Part shown: positions 26,234-35,154 of the stretch, piece by piece | Position numbering within the stretch: the first letter of the stretch is position 1 | How the letters are laid out: each line of letters opens with the position of its first letter | DNA from: Pedobacter paludis | GTDB lineage: Bacteria; Bacteroidota; Bacteroidia; Sphingobacteriales; Sphingobacteriaceae | Assembly (NCBI RefSeq): GCF_003173575.1 | Contig: NZ_QGNY01000008.1 | Span: 1-64,000 of the forward strand | Direction of reading: 5' to 3' | Length of the DNA stretch: 64,000 nucleotides | Made by a program: the position numbers and the translations under genes | Notes under the pieces: generated by a model | Database searches by the model: none | Told to the model about the DNA's origin: nothing | The model's input: only the letters and a program-made list of their open reading frames with translations

Positions 26234-26579
26234 TTGGGAATTTTGGTTAGATGAAAACATTTCTCCAATTATCGCCAAATGGCTAATGGAAGAAATTAAT
26301 ATAAAATGTATTTCATTTCATTTCCTTAAATTGAATAAAACATCAGATATTGAAGTTTACAATCTTGCCCGAAGCAAAGAAAAGGTCATTGTCATATCAA
26401 AAGATTCTGATTTTCCTGAACTTGTTGCATGGAAAGGAACACCCCCAAAAGTAATTTTCCTTAAATTTGGTAATTGTTCAAACAAAAAGTTTTACGAAAA
26501 ATTAAAAAGTAAAATTTATGATGCTATGGAGGAACTTATCTATGGGGATTTGGATATATTTGAAATAAATAAAGATTAA
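26214..26579 (+). CDS. DUF5615 PIN-like toxin candidate
   Basis: A 121-residue protein with LDENISP, a central SDIEVYNLARSKEKVIVISKDSDFPEL block and other acidic residues typical of PIN-like nucleases of the DUF5615/Mut7-C type. The acidic residues in LDEN, D in SDIE, and DSDF probably bind metal. Translation may begin within the DUF433 gene, as the frames overlap. Toxin function is inferred from pairing; it has not been shown for this gene. Confidence 0.82.
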   Translation: MNTFTNDWEFWLDENISPIIAKWLMEEINIKCISFHFLKLNKTSDIEVYNLARSKEKVIVISKDSDFPELVAWKGTPPKVIFLKFGNCSNKKFYEKLKSKIYDAMEELIYGDLDIFEINKD

Positions 26580-26580
26580 T

Positions 26581-27480
26581 ATGCAATTCGGTAAAGTAGA
26601 CGACCCTTCAATTATAGATTTTACACTTCCTGCTGATGCTCCACAAACGGAAGCCATTTTAAAAGCCAATAAACCTAAACAGAATTTTCAGGCTTATGTA
26701 GGCTGCGCAAAATGGAACAAAGCAGATTTGAAAGGTTTCTATCCCAAAGGCACAAAAGATGAATTAACTTATTACTCTACTCAGTTTAATTCCATTGAGC
26801 TTAATGCCACTTTCTACGGCATGCCAAGCAGTGAGCAAGTAATTACCTGGACTCAAAAAACACCTGCAGATTTTAAATTTTTTCCAAAATTAACCAATAC
26901 GATTAGTCATTTTAAAAGACTGATTAATGTTAAGGAACCTGTTGAGCAGTACTGTGATGCAATTAGCAATTTTGAAGATAAACTTGGTATGGCGTTTCTT
27001 CAATTACATGATAATTTCAAACCAAAAGATTTTGAAAGATTAAAAATTGTAATCTCAGAATTCCCAAAAGTAATTCCGCTAGGTGTTGAAGTAAGAAACG
27101 GTGAATGGTTTTCGAATGCTGCAATTGCAAATGAATTTGCACAATTATTTGAAGATAACGGAATTACAAATATTATTGTGGATACTGCTGGGCGAAGAGA
27201 TATGTTGCACATGCGATTAACCACACCTACTGCATTTGTTAGATTTGTTGGTGCTAATGTTGATGAAATTGACAAAAAACGCCTGGATGACTGGATCGAA
27301 AGAATAGTGGAATGGAAAAATCAAGGACTGGAAAATTTATACTTTTTTGTTCATCAGAATGTGGAGCTTTCATCGCCTTTGTTTTCTGCATATTTCACAG
27401 AAAAGTTAAACAAAGCCGTTGGAACTGATTTAAAGATTCCTGTAATGGCCAATGGTAATACCCCACCAACATTATTTTAA
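26581..27480 (+). CDS. DUF72 family protein
   Basis: A 299-residue TIM-barrel protein of the DUF72 (YecE) family. YVGCAKWNKADLKGFYPKG at about 40, the FNSIELNATFYGMPS block near 75, and FKFFPKLTNTISH and VEVRNGEWF are characteristic. No biochemical function is established for the family. It starts 1-2 bp after the DUF5615 stop, so it may be carried on the same transcript. Confidence 0.9.
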   Translation: MQFGKVDDPSIIDFTLPADAPQTEAILKANKPKQNFQAYVGCAKWNKADLKGFYPKGTKDELTYYSTQFNSIELNATFYGMPSSEQVITWTQKTPADFKFFPKLTNTISHFKRLINVKEPVEQYCDAISNFEDKLGMAFLQLHDNFKPKDFERLKIVISEFPKVIPLGVEVRNGEWFSNAAIANEFAQLFEDNGITNIIVDTAGRRDMLHMRLTTPTAFVRFVGANVDEIDKKRLDDWIERIVEWKNQGLENLYFFVHQNVELSSPLFSAYFTEKLNKAVGTDLKIPVMANGNTPPTLF

Positions 27481-27494
27481 TATCTATTAAATCC

Positions 27495-27998
27495 TTATAA
27501 TACAACTCTTTTGTAAATTGTTTCTGTTGCCTTAGCTTCTTCACCCTCTGGCGAAATATTATAAGCAGTCAAAATAATCTCATTATCACTTACAATTTCG
27601 AGTGTGGTTCTCCATCCCCAAAGCTGGTCGCCATATTCAGGACTACCATATGTACCAAGAATTGAAAAACCTTTCTCTGTCGCATTGCCACTCGAAAGCA
27701 TAATTTGAGTTCCCATATGGAAACTATCTATCCAACTTGCCGTAAATTTCTGATATGGAATATCGAATCCAATAATCATTTTACCTTCAAAAACCTTTCC
27801 ATCCAAACTCCCATCATAATCAAAAGAAATAAAACGATTGCCCAAAATAGCAGAAACAACGGCTTTCGAGGCCGATTCATCTGATAAGACATCTGCTTCA
27901 AACCAAGTTTTGGTATTGCCTTTCCATTCGCCTATTAAGTTTAGAAGTTGCTTGTGTGGGCCATCTTCTAATGATTGTTCAAATTTACTTTTAGCCAT
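27495..27998 (-). CDS. DUF1579 family protein
   Basis: About 167 residues from MAKSKFEQSL (27998); an ATG at 28004 is two codons upstream. The EDGPHKQLLNLIGEWKGNTKTWFEAD start and the later FDYDGSLDGKVFEGKMIIGFD and DSFHMGTQIMLSSG are typical of DUF1579, a lipocalin-like beta barrel. It has no signal peptide. The function is not known. It converges on the DUF72 gene with 14 bp between stops. Confidence 0.85.
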   Translation of the reverse strand: MAKSKFEQSLEDGPHKQLLNLIGEWKGNTKTWFEADVLSDESASKAVVSAILGNRFISFDYDGSLDGKVFEGKMIIGFDIPYQKFTASWIDSFHMGTQIMLSSGNATEKGFSILGTYGSPEYGDQLWGWRTTLEIVSDNEIILTAYNISPEGEEAKATETIYKRVVL

Positions 27999-28097
27999 AT
28001 TCAAATCTATAAAATTCTATGGTATTAAGAGCTTATCTATTTAGGATGAAAATTGATAATTCTTATTTGGTTATTTAGAAAATTAGTATCTTGTTTT

Positions 28098-28811
28098 ATG
28101 CTAAAAAGTCTAGATTTAAGTCAGGTAATGGTTATCGATATCGAGACTGTTCCTCAATACGCCTCATTTAATGATGTTCCGCCTCACCTTCAGGAACTTT
28201 GGGAATTAAAAACCCATTTTCAAAGATCTTCAGACCAAAGCGCAGAGGAATTTTACGAAAAGGCTGGTATTTTAGCAGAATTTGGCAAAATCATCTGCAT
28301 TAGTTTAGGGATTTTCAGCTATCAGGACAAAGCTTATTCATTAAGAATAAAATCGATCTACGGTGATGATGAAAAGGAAATTTTAGAACAGTTCGCTATG
28401 CTTTTAGAAAAACAGGTACCGACACTAATGTTTTGCGCACACAATGGAAAGGAATTCGATTATCCATATTTATGCAGAAGATTATTGATCAATGGCATAG
28501 AAATTCCAAGTCAACTGCAAATTTCTGGCAAAAAACCTTGGGAAGTAAATCACTTAGATACTATGGAGCTGTGGAAATTCGGCGATTATAAGCACTATAC
28601 TTCTTTAAATTTATTGGCAGCAATTTTAAACATTCCTACGCCTAAAGATGATATTGACGGAAGTCAGGTAAGGCAGGTTTATTACGAAGAGCAAAACCTC
28701 GATAGAATTGTAACCTATTGTCAGAAAGATGTAGTTACAACAGCACAAGTGTTATTAAAGTTTAAAGGGATGGATATAATTTCAGCCGAAAACATTACAA
28801 TTGTAGCGTAA
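28098..28811 (+). CDS. 3'-5' exonuclease, DNA polymerase B exonuclease-like
   Basis: Starting at 28098 (MLKSLDLSQVMVIDIETVP) it has about 237 residues; the upstream ATG at 28053 adds a hydrophobic stretch unlike the family. DIETVP (ExoI), FCAHNGKEFDYPYL (ExoII) and YCQKDVVTTAQV (ExoIII) give the DEDD-type metal-binding set of predicted PolB-related exonucleases. It begins a tightly packed group, with its TAA overlapping the next ATG by one base. Confidence 0.88.
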   Translation: MLKSLDLSQVMVIDIETVPQYASFNDVPPHLQELWELKTHFQRSSDQSAEEFYEKAGILAEFGKIICISLGIFSYQDKAYSLRIKSIYGDDEKEILEQFAMLLEKQVPTLMFCAHNGKEFDYPYLCRRLLINGIEIPSQLQISGKKPWEVNHLDTMELWKFGDYKHYTSLNLLAAILNIPTPKDDIDGSQVRQVYYEEQNLDRIVTYCQKDVVTTAQVLLKFKGMDIISAENITIVA

Positions 28812-29074
28812 TGATGATTGAATTAAAATTAAACATCCCTACATACAGTTCGGAAAAAGGATTACCATATAATTGGGAGGATGGATTTTCAATTAAAACA
28901 GAAATAATTGAGAATCAAATACAGGTCAAAGCCAACAAAGCTGGCTTAATATCCCTTGCAAAACAATTGCTTTTGTTGGCACAAGATGAGTCTCCCGTAG
29001 GATGTCACTATCATTTTGATGAATACAATAGTTTAGAAGGTGGCTCTAAAGAAATTATTATTTCAAAAATTTAA
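28811..29074 (+). CDS. Imm32-like small protein
   Basis: An 87-residue protein. ANKAGLISLAKQLLLLAQD and HYHFDEYNSLEGGSKEIIISKI resemble the Imm32 family, which was proposed as an immunity protein group in polymorphic-toxin loci. No toxin gene is adjacent. It is joined by single-base TAATG overlaps to the exonuclease upstream and to the ABC transporter downstream, so translation is probably coupled. The family assignment is from memory and moderate in confidence. Confidence 0.6.
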   Translation: MMIELKLNIPTYSSEKGLPYNWEDGFSIKTEIIENQIQVKANKAGLISLAKQLLLLAQDESPVGCHYHFDEYNSLEGGSKEIIISKI

Positions 29075-30777
29075 TGTTAAACGTAGAAGACCTAAGTATC
29101 GATTTTTATAATCAGGATGAAAAATCTTGGTTCAAAGCCGTAAAAAAAATCAGTTTTAATGTTAAAAAAGGTACAGTTTTGGGCATTGTTGGCGAGTCTG
29201 GTTCAGGGAAATCAGTAACTTCTTTTTCTATTATGCGTTTGCATGATGAAAGGTCAGCAAAAATTACCGGCGATATCAATTTCGAAAACATCAGCTTGCT
29301 AAATTTAAGCTCGAACGAGATCAGACAGTTTAGAGGAAATCAGATTTCGATGATTTTTCAGGAGCCAATGACTTCTTTAAACCCCGTTTTTACCTGTGGC
29401 GAGCAGGTTGCAGAAGCTATTATTTTACATCAAAAAGTAAGCAAAGTCGAAGCAAAAAAACAAACCATCGCTCTGTTTAACGAAGTACAATTACCAAGAC
29501 CCGAAAAAATATTCGAAAGTTATCCGCATCAAATTTCTGGTGGACAAAAGCAAAGGGTTATGATTGCAATGGCACTGAGCTGTAATCCAAAACTCTTGAT
29601 TGCTGATGAGCCCACTACAGCATTAGATGTCACTGTTCAGAAAACTATTCTTCAATTGTTGCTTAAGCTAAAAGAAGAAAGAAATATGGCTATGATTTTT
29701 ATCTCGCACGATTTAGGCGTGGTGAATGAAATTGCTGATGAGGTAGCCGTAATGTATAAAGGCGAAATTGTAGAACAGGGATTAGCACAATCCATCTTCG
29801 AGAACCCTCAGCATCCCTACACAAAAGGATTGTTGGCCTGTCGCCCATCCCCTGCTCTTCAATTAAAAAAACTACCAGTTGTTGCCGATTTTCTTACTGG
29901 CGAAATTAAGGATGCTTCCGCTCATCTACAGGCTTCGAACCAAATAACAAGCGATGAAATTGCCTTAAGAAGAAGTAAATTATATGAGCAAAAACCCTTA
30001 CTACAGGTCAAAAACCTATGTAAGTGGTATCCAATAAATAACGGTTTTTTTGGTAAAACAACAGATTTTGTAAAAGCGGTTGATCAATTAAATTTCGAGG
30101 TTTTCCCAGGTGAAACATTAGGCTTGGTTGGAGAATCAGGTTGTGGAAAAACAACCTTGGGGAGAACAATTTTGCGGTTAATTGAGCCAACATCTGGTAA
30201 TATTATTTTTAATGGTCAAGACATTACAAAGATTGGCAAGGCAGAACTAAGGAAACTCAGAAAAGATATCCAAATCATTTTTCAAGATCCTTATGCCTCC
30301 TTAAATCCTAAGCTAAGTATTGGCCAATCTATTCTTGAACCTCTACAGGTTCATAATCTTTTTAACAATGATGCGAATAGAAAAAAAAGAGTTTTAGAAT
30401 TACTGGAGAAAGTTGGTTTAAAAGGAGAGCATTTTAACCGTTATCCGCACGAGTTTAGCGGAGGCCAGCGTCAACGCGTTGTAATTGCAAGGGCATTGGC
30501 GCTAGAACCTAAATTTATCATTTGTGATGAATCGGTATCCGCTCTGGATGTTTCTGTTCAAGCTCAAGTACTTAACTTGCTCCGAGATCTTCAAAGAGAA
30601 TTTGGATTAACCTATATCTTTATCTCGCATGATTTGGCTGTGGTTAAACACATTTCAGATAGAATTTTAGTTATGAATAAAGGAAAAATCGAAGAAGAAG
30701 GCTTTTCAGAACAAATTTTTTATGCGCCAAAGGCAGATTATACCAAGAAATTAATTGACGCCATTCCGGGCACGTAA
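29074..30777 (+). CDS. Oligopeptide/dipeptide-type ABC transporter ATPase, two fused domains
   Basis: A 567-residue protein with two nucleotide-binding domains. Walker A motifs are GESGSGKS (about 41) and GESGCGKT (about 353). Signature motifs are ISGGQKQR and FSGGQRQR, and Walker B regions LLIADEPT and FIICDES. The HPYTKGLLACRPS segment after domain 1 is the OppD/DppD C-terminal motif. It is of the DppDF-fused (YejF/GsiA) type that energises import of peptides or related compounds. No permease or binding protein gene is beside it, so partners must be encoded elsewhere. Confidence 0.92.
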   Translation: MLNVEDLSIDFYNQDEKSWFKAVKKISFNVKKGTVLGIVGESGSGKSVTSFSIMRLHDERSAKITGDINFENISLLNLSSNEIRQFRGNQISMIFQEPMTSLNPVFTCGEQVAEAIILHQKVSKVEAKKQTIALFNEVQLPRPEKIFESYPHQISGGQKQRVMIAMALSCNPKLLIADEPTTALDVTVQKTILQLLLKLKEERNMAMIFISHDLGVVNEIADEVAVMYKGEIVEQGLAQSIFENPQHPYTKGLLACRPSPALQLKKLPVVADFLTGEIKDASAHLQASNQITSDEIALRRSKLYEQKPLLQVKNLCKWYPINNGFFGKTTDFVKAVDQLNFEVFPGETLGLVGESGCGKTTLGRTILRLIEPTSGNIIFNGQDITKIGKAELRKLRKDIQIIFQDPYASLNPKLSIGQSILEPLQVHNLFNNDANRKKRVLELLEKVGLKGEHFNRYPHEFSGGQRQRVVIARALALEPKFIICDESVSALDVSVQAQVLNLLRDLQREFGLTYIFISHDLAVVKHISDRILVMNKGKIEEEGFSEQIFYAPKADYTKKLIDAIPGT

Positions 30778-30917
30778 GGTAAATGTATTATGTAAGGTGG
30801 GTGATGGATGGTTTTGCCACTCTATCCCCCGTTTTTTAACTTTTTAATTTTACATACATTTCCGTCATTCATCATCCATTTTCCATCTTACATTAACCAT
30901 CCTTTACATCTTTTCTG

Positions 30918-30925
30918 TATCTTCG
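30918..30925 (+). promoter_or_regulatory. Predicted -7 box for rnr
   Basis: TATCTTCG is one base off TAnnTTTG and lies 18 bp before the rnr start. No clear TTG is seen 19-20 bp upstream. Confidence 0.35.
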
Positions 30926-30943
30926 ATAAATTGAGTTTAGCGT

Positions 30944-33076
30944 ATGGCAAAGAAAAAATCTGCAAATATAAAATTAGTTCTGAATCAACTTGTTAGCGAT
31001 GTTTTTGAAAAAAATAGCAATCAGGTACTTAACTACAAACAGGTTTCTGCCAAACTTAATCTTAATGATCAGGAATCTAGAGAAACCATTCTAGAAATCT
31101 TAAAAGAAGGTAAAGGTGCAGGCATTTATCTTGAGCCTGAAAAAGGAAAATTTAAATTGAAAGACCTTCAAAACTTTATCATCGGTCGGGTTGATATGAC
31201 TGCAGATGGTTCTGCCTATATCGTTCCTGAAGATGAATTTGAGAAAGATGTTTTTGTTGCGCCCAGAAAACTTAAAAATGCCCTTCATGGCGATACCGTT
31301 AAAGCATATGTTTTCGCTAAAAAAAGCGGTCGTAAAAACGATGGCGAAGTTATCGAAATCATCAAAAGAGCAAAATCCGACTTTACTGGCGTAATTAAAA
31401 TATCCGATCGTTTTGCTTTTGTAATTGCTGATGACAAGAAAATGATGCACGATATTTTTGTGCCTCTTGCTGATATTCTTGGTGCAAAAAATGGTCAGCG
31501 GGTTTTGGTTTCCTTAACAGATTGGCCAGAAGGCGCAAAAAATCCAATTGGTGTTGTTAAGCATGTATTGGGCGATCAGGGTGAGAACAATACCGAAATG
31601 AATGCCATTTTGGCTCAATATGGTTTTCCATTATCGTTTCCTCCACAGGTAGAAAAAGAAGCCAATGCAATTCCAGAAGAAATTCCAGCAGATGAGATTG
31701 CCAAACGTAAGGATTTTAGAAAAGTATTAACTTTTACGATAGATCCAGCTGATGCAAAAGACTTTGATGACGCAATTTCTTATCAGAAGTTAGCAAATGG
31801 AAACCATGAAATTGGTGTCCATATTGCAGATGTTTCTCATTATGTAATTCAGGGAACAGAGCTGGACAAGGAAGCTTACAGCCGTGCAACATCAGTTTAT
31901 TTGGTAGATCGGGTAATTCCAATGCTTCCAGAAAGATTGAGTAATGGCGTGTGTTCACTTCGTCCGCATGAAGATAAACTTTGTTTCGCAGCTGTTTTTG
32001 AATTGGATGAACAGGCAAATATTGTTAACGAATGGTATGGCAGAACGGTAATTCATTCGGATAGAAGATTTAGCTATGAAGAAGCTCAAGAAGTAATCGA
32101 AACTAAAGTAGGAGATTATGCAAAAGAAATTGAAAAACTGAATGAACTCGCTTACATATTACGCGATCGTAAATTTAAAAATGGGGCAATCAGTTTCGAA
32201 AGCACCGAAGTTAAGTTTAAATTGGACGAATCTGGAAAACCTATTGGTGTATATGTTAAGGAGCGTAAAGATGCCCATAAGCTCATTGAAGATTATATGC
32301 TTCTTGCAAACAGAAAAGTGGCAGAATACGTAGCTAAAAAGGTAAAAGGAGAAAAGAAACTTACATTCGTTTATCGAGTTCACGATTCTCCAAATATGGA
32401 AACCTTAAATACTTTTGCAACTTTTGCTTCTAGATTTGGTTACAAAATCAATACAAAATCTGATAAGGAAATCGCAAAGTCGTTAAATTATTTAATGGCT
32501 GATGTTGAGGGCAAAAAAGAACAAAATATTTTAACCTCACTGGCCATTCGCTCAATGGCGAAGGCAATTTATACCACTAAGAAAACCAGTCATTACGGAT
32601 TGGCTTTTGAATACTACACGCACTTTACCTCGCCCATTCGCCGATATCCCGATGTGATGGCACATCGCTTACTCCAAACTTACCTTGATGGCGAAAAATC
32701 TGCTGATGCAGAATTTTACGAGGTTGCCTCAGCCCATTCTTCCGCTATGGAAAAAAGAGCTGCTGAAGCCGAAAGAGCATCTATTAAATACAAACAGGCA
32801 GAATATCTAGAAAACAATATTGGTTCTGTTTACAAAGGCATTATTTCGGGCGTAACCGAATGGGGCATGTATGTAGAAATAGAAGAAAATAAATGCGAGG
32901 GAATGATTCGCTTACGAGATATTTCCGATGATTTTTATGTACTGGATGAAAAAAACTACTGCATTGTAGGACAAAGAAAAAAGAAAAAATACCAATTAGG
33001 TGATGAAGTAATGATTAGAGTGAAGAAAGTTGATCTTTCTAAACGCCAGATAGATTTTACCCTAATTCCCGATTAA
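30944..33076 (+). CDS. rnr: Ribonuclease R
   Basis: A 710-residue 3'-5' exoribonuclease. It has an N-terminal winged-helix-like region, two cold-shock domains (about 70-220), the RNB catalytic domain with TIDPADAKDFDDAISY (metal-binding Asp residues) and YTHFTSPIRRYPDVMAHRLL, and a C-terminal S1 domain (about 625-705). The tail is short compared with the Lys-rich tail of the enterobacterial enzyme. RNase R degrades structured RNA. The polyprenyl synthase gene follows 51 bp downstream. Confidence 0.96.
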   Translation: MAKKKSANIKLVLNQLVSDVFEKNSNQVLNYKQVSAKLNLNDQESRETILEILKEGKGAGIYLEPEKGKFKLKDLQNFIIGRVDMTADGSAYIVPEDEFEKDVFVAPRKLKNALHGDTVKAYVFAKKSGRKNDGEVIEIIKRAKSDFTGVIKISDRFAFVIADDKKMMHDIFVPLADILGAKNGQRVLVSLTDWPEGAKNPIGVVKHVLGDQGENNTEMNAILAQYGFPLSFPPQVEKEANAIPEEIPADEIAKRKDFRKVLTFTIDPADAKDFDDAISYQKLANGNHEIGVHIADVSHYVIQGTELDKEAYSRATSVYLVDRVIPMLPERLSNGVCSLRPHEDKLCFAAVFELDEQANIVNEWYGRTVIHSDRRFSYEEAQEVIETKVGDYAKEIEKLNELAYILRDRKFKNGAISFESTEVKFKLDESGKPIGVYVKERKDAHKLIEDYMLLANRKVAEYVAKKVKGEKKLTFVYRVHDSPNMETLNTFATFASRFGYKINTKSDKEIAKSLNYLMADVEGKKEQNILTSLAIRSMAKAIYTTKKTSHYGLAFEYYTHFTSPIRRYPDVMAHRLLQTYLDGEKSADAEFYEVASAHSSAMEKRAAEAERASIKYKQAEYLENNIGSVYKGIISGVTEWGMYVEIEENKCEGMIRLRDISDDFYVLDEKNYCIVGQRKKKKYQLGDEVMIRVKKVDLSKRQIDFTLIPD

Positions 33077-33127
33077 ATATTAAAACCATTTGTGCTTATA
33101 GGCACAGCGTTACCGCAACCATTTTAC

Positions 33128-34102
33128 ATGCAAACAATAGAACAGCTCCAAAAACTTTTAGAAACAGCAATAAAAAATCTTAAGTTCCCAGATCAGCCAA
33201 AACAGCTTTACGATCCGATAACCTATATTATAAATCTTGGCGGAAAACGGATTCGCCCACTATTGGTATTGATGGCAACCGAACTTTTCGGAAAGGATGC
33301 CATCAATTCGATCCACGCGGCAATGGCTATAGAAGTTTTTCACAATTTCACCTTAGTACACGATGATATTATGGATAATGCACCATTACGTAGAGGCCAG
33401 GCAACCGTACACGAAAAATGGAGTACGAATACAGCAATTCTAAGTGGGGACGTGATGATGGTTGAAGCAAACAAAAATCTGGCTAAAGTTAATCCAATCT
33501 TTTTGAAAGATGTTTTGGATACTTTTAATGCTACTGCACAGGGTGTTTGCGAAGGCCAACAGTTGGACATGGAATTTGAGCAGCGAGATGATGTAGGTAT
33601 TGATGAATACATCAACATGATCCGTTTAAAAACCGCTGTTTTATTGGGTGGAGCTTTAAAATTAGGCGCTATTATAGCTGGTGCCTCAGAGAAAGATGCC
33701 GATTTAATCTATCAATTTGGAGAGAACATTGGAATTGCCTTTCAGCTTCAAGATGATATTTTGGATGTTTATGCAGATCCAGAAAAATTTGGAAAACAGG
33801 TTGGTGGCGATATCATTGCCAATAAAAAAACATTCCTTTTGCTAAAAGCATTTGAGCTGGCCAATGGCGAAATTAAGCATACACTTAAAACTTGGACCGA
33901 TTACAGAGAATTTGATAGCAAAGAAAAAGTAGAGGCTGTTAAAGGTGTTTACGATGCTTTGGGTATTCAGAATATTGCTAAGGAAAGCATGAACAATTAC
34001 TTGGATAAGGCTTTGAAAGTATTTGCACAAATAAATGTTAGTGAAAACGCTAAATCAAATCTTTTAGCTTTAACAACACAATTAATGGCTAGAGAGTATT
34101 AA
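33128..34102 (+). CDS. Trans-polyprenyl diphosphate synthase
   Basis: Starting at 33128 (MQTIEQLQKLL) the protein has 324 residues; the ATG at 33092 gives a weaker N-terminus. The first Asp-rich motif is LVHDDIMDNAPLRRG and the second QLQDDILDVY, with GGKRIRP for IPP binding. The residues before the first motif lack large aromatic blockers, consistent with a long-chain product such as the menaquinone side chain. That fits the menaquinone gene mqnC at the window's right end, although the exact chain length is unknown. Confidence 0.92.
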   Translation: MQTIEQLQKLLETAIKNLKFPDQPKQLYDPITYIINLGGKRIRPLLVLMATELFGKDAINSIHAAMAIEVFHNFTLVHDDIMDNAPLRRGQATVHEKWSTNTAILSGDVMMVEANKNLAKVNPIFLKDVLDTFNATAQGVCEGQQLDMEFEQRDDVGIDEYINMIRLKTAVLLGGALKLGAIIAGASEKDADLIYQFGENIGIAFQLQDDILDVYADPEKFGKQVGGDIIANKKTFLLLKAFELANGEIKHTLKTWTDYREFDSKEKVEAVKGVYDALGIQNIAKESMNNYLDKALKVFAQINVSENAKSNLLALTTQLMAREY

Positions 34103-34133
34103 AAAAAAGCAGGCTCTAATTTTAGAACCTGCT
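34101..34133 (-). terminator. Intrinsic terminator of the Gly-rich secreted protein gene
   Basis: On the minus strand AGCAGGTTCTAA pairs with TTAGAGCCTGCT (one G-U pair) and is followed by eight U residues. It sits 23 bp after the gene's stop and next to the convergent polyprenyl synthase stop. Confidence 0.85.
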
Positions 34134-34155
34134 CATATACATGTTGTTTTTTGGG

Positions 34156-35004
34156 TTAAGCTTTTGCTAGTTTAAATTTGATCCAGAAATCAGATGATTT
34201 ACTTTCATTTCCACTACCTTCTGGTGGTCGCTGACCGCCACGGCCACCACCCATACCTCCGGCCATTTTTCCGCCACCGCCCATTCCTCCACCATGACCT
34301 CCGCCCATACCACCTCTACCTCCAGGTTTACCGCCACCTTCGGCACCGCCTTCTCTTTTAAAGTTAGATTTTTCTGGTGAATTGATTTTGATGTTATAAA
34401 CAAGAGGTTTTTTCATTTCCGGATCTACCTGTAATTGTGCAAGTGGAATACTGATTTCATAAATTAAATCCCGGTTAGGCTTAATGGTCATACCTGCTTC
34501 AATGCCATAATTATTTTCAAGCGGTAAATCACCGTCCGAAATATTTTTAAAACCAGAAACTCGGATCGTTTTGTTCATTCCTGTAAAATCATGTGGCAAC
34601 TCTCCTCTCTTTTCTGAAGGCATTTTAGTTAATTCCTTTTTAGGCGATTCTCCATCTTTTGGCATTGGTGGCCTTTCCATTAATGGAAAAACAAGATTGA
34701 TTCCGGTTTTCTTTTTGCCTTCCGTATTTATGTTTAAGGTTATACCGCCTCTTAAAACACTGAATGTAGTTTGGGGATCAAGCGATTCGATAACTATGTA
34801 TAAGTTCTTATCATCGTTTGCCAGGGCAAAAGCAAGCTTGGTATCGGTATTGTATTCATTTAACGGTTCATTCCATTCGCTTGAGATTCCGTCAGCTTTA
34901 AACGGTTTCGTCATTCGCATATTATCTTCAACTTCTTGGGCTTTTAAAGTAGATAATCCAACAAAAGAGTAAACTATGGCAAGGCAAAGTACTTTAATAT
35001 TCAT
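34156..35004 (-). CDS. Secreted protein with CBM9-like domain and Gly-rich segment
   Basis: A 282-residue protein with a signal peptide (about 1-22, ending LKAQ). Residues about 30-200 resemble the CBM9/DOMON-like beta sandwich seen in many Bacteroidota exported proteins: DGISSEWNEPL, then TKLAFALANDDKNLYIVIES. A stretch of about 45 residues (about 218-262) is made largely of Gly with Met, Arg and His, in GGMGGG-type repeats. The final SDFWIKFKLAKA looks like the last strand of the sandwich. The Gly-rich stretch thus seems to be an insertion in the fold. The function is unknown. Confidence 0.7.
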   Translation of the reverse strand: MNIKVLCLAIVYSFVGLSTLKAQEVEDNMRMTKPFKADGISSEWNEPLNEYNTDTKLAFALANDDKNLYIVIESLDPQTTFSVLRGGITLNINTEGKKKTGINLVFPLMERPPMPKDGESPKKELTKMPSEKRGELPHDFTGMNKTIRVSGFKNISDGDLPLENNYGIEAGMTIKPNRDLIYEISIPLAQLQVDPEMKKPLVYNIKINSPEKSNFKREGGAEGGGKPGGRGGMGGGHGGGMGGGGKMAGGMGGGRGGQRPPEGSGNESKSSDFWIKFKLAKA

Positions 35005-35099
35005 CGCAATTGTTTGTGTTATTAATTGCGCTAATGTATTATGATGCTTTGTTAAAAAATGTTATTTAACAGATTTTAACGGTGTAAAAAAAGTGGTAC

Positions 35100-35136
35100 A
35101 AAAAAAGGCTTCCTGAAATAAATCAGAAAGCCTTTT
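35100..35136 (-). terminator. Intrinsic terminator after rpmA
   Basis: GGCTT/AAGCC plus an inner CTGA/TCAG stem, followed on the minus strand by a T run. It lies about 20 bp after the rpmA stop. Confidence 0.8.
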
Positions 35137-35154
35137 CTATAATTTTAATACTAA

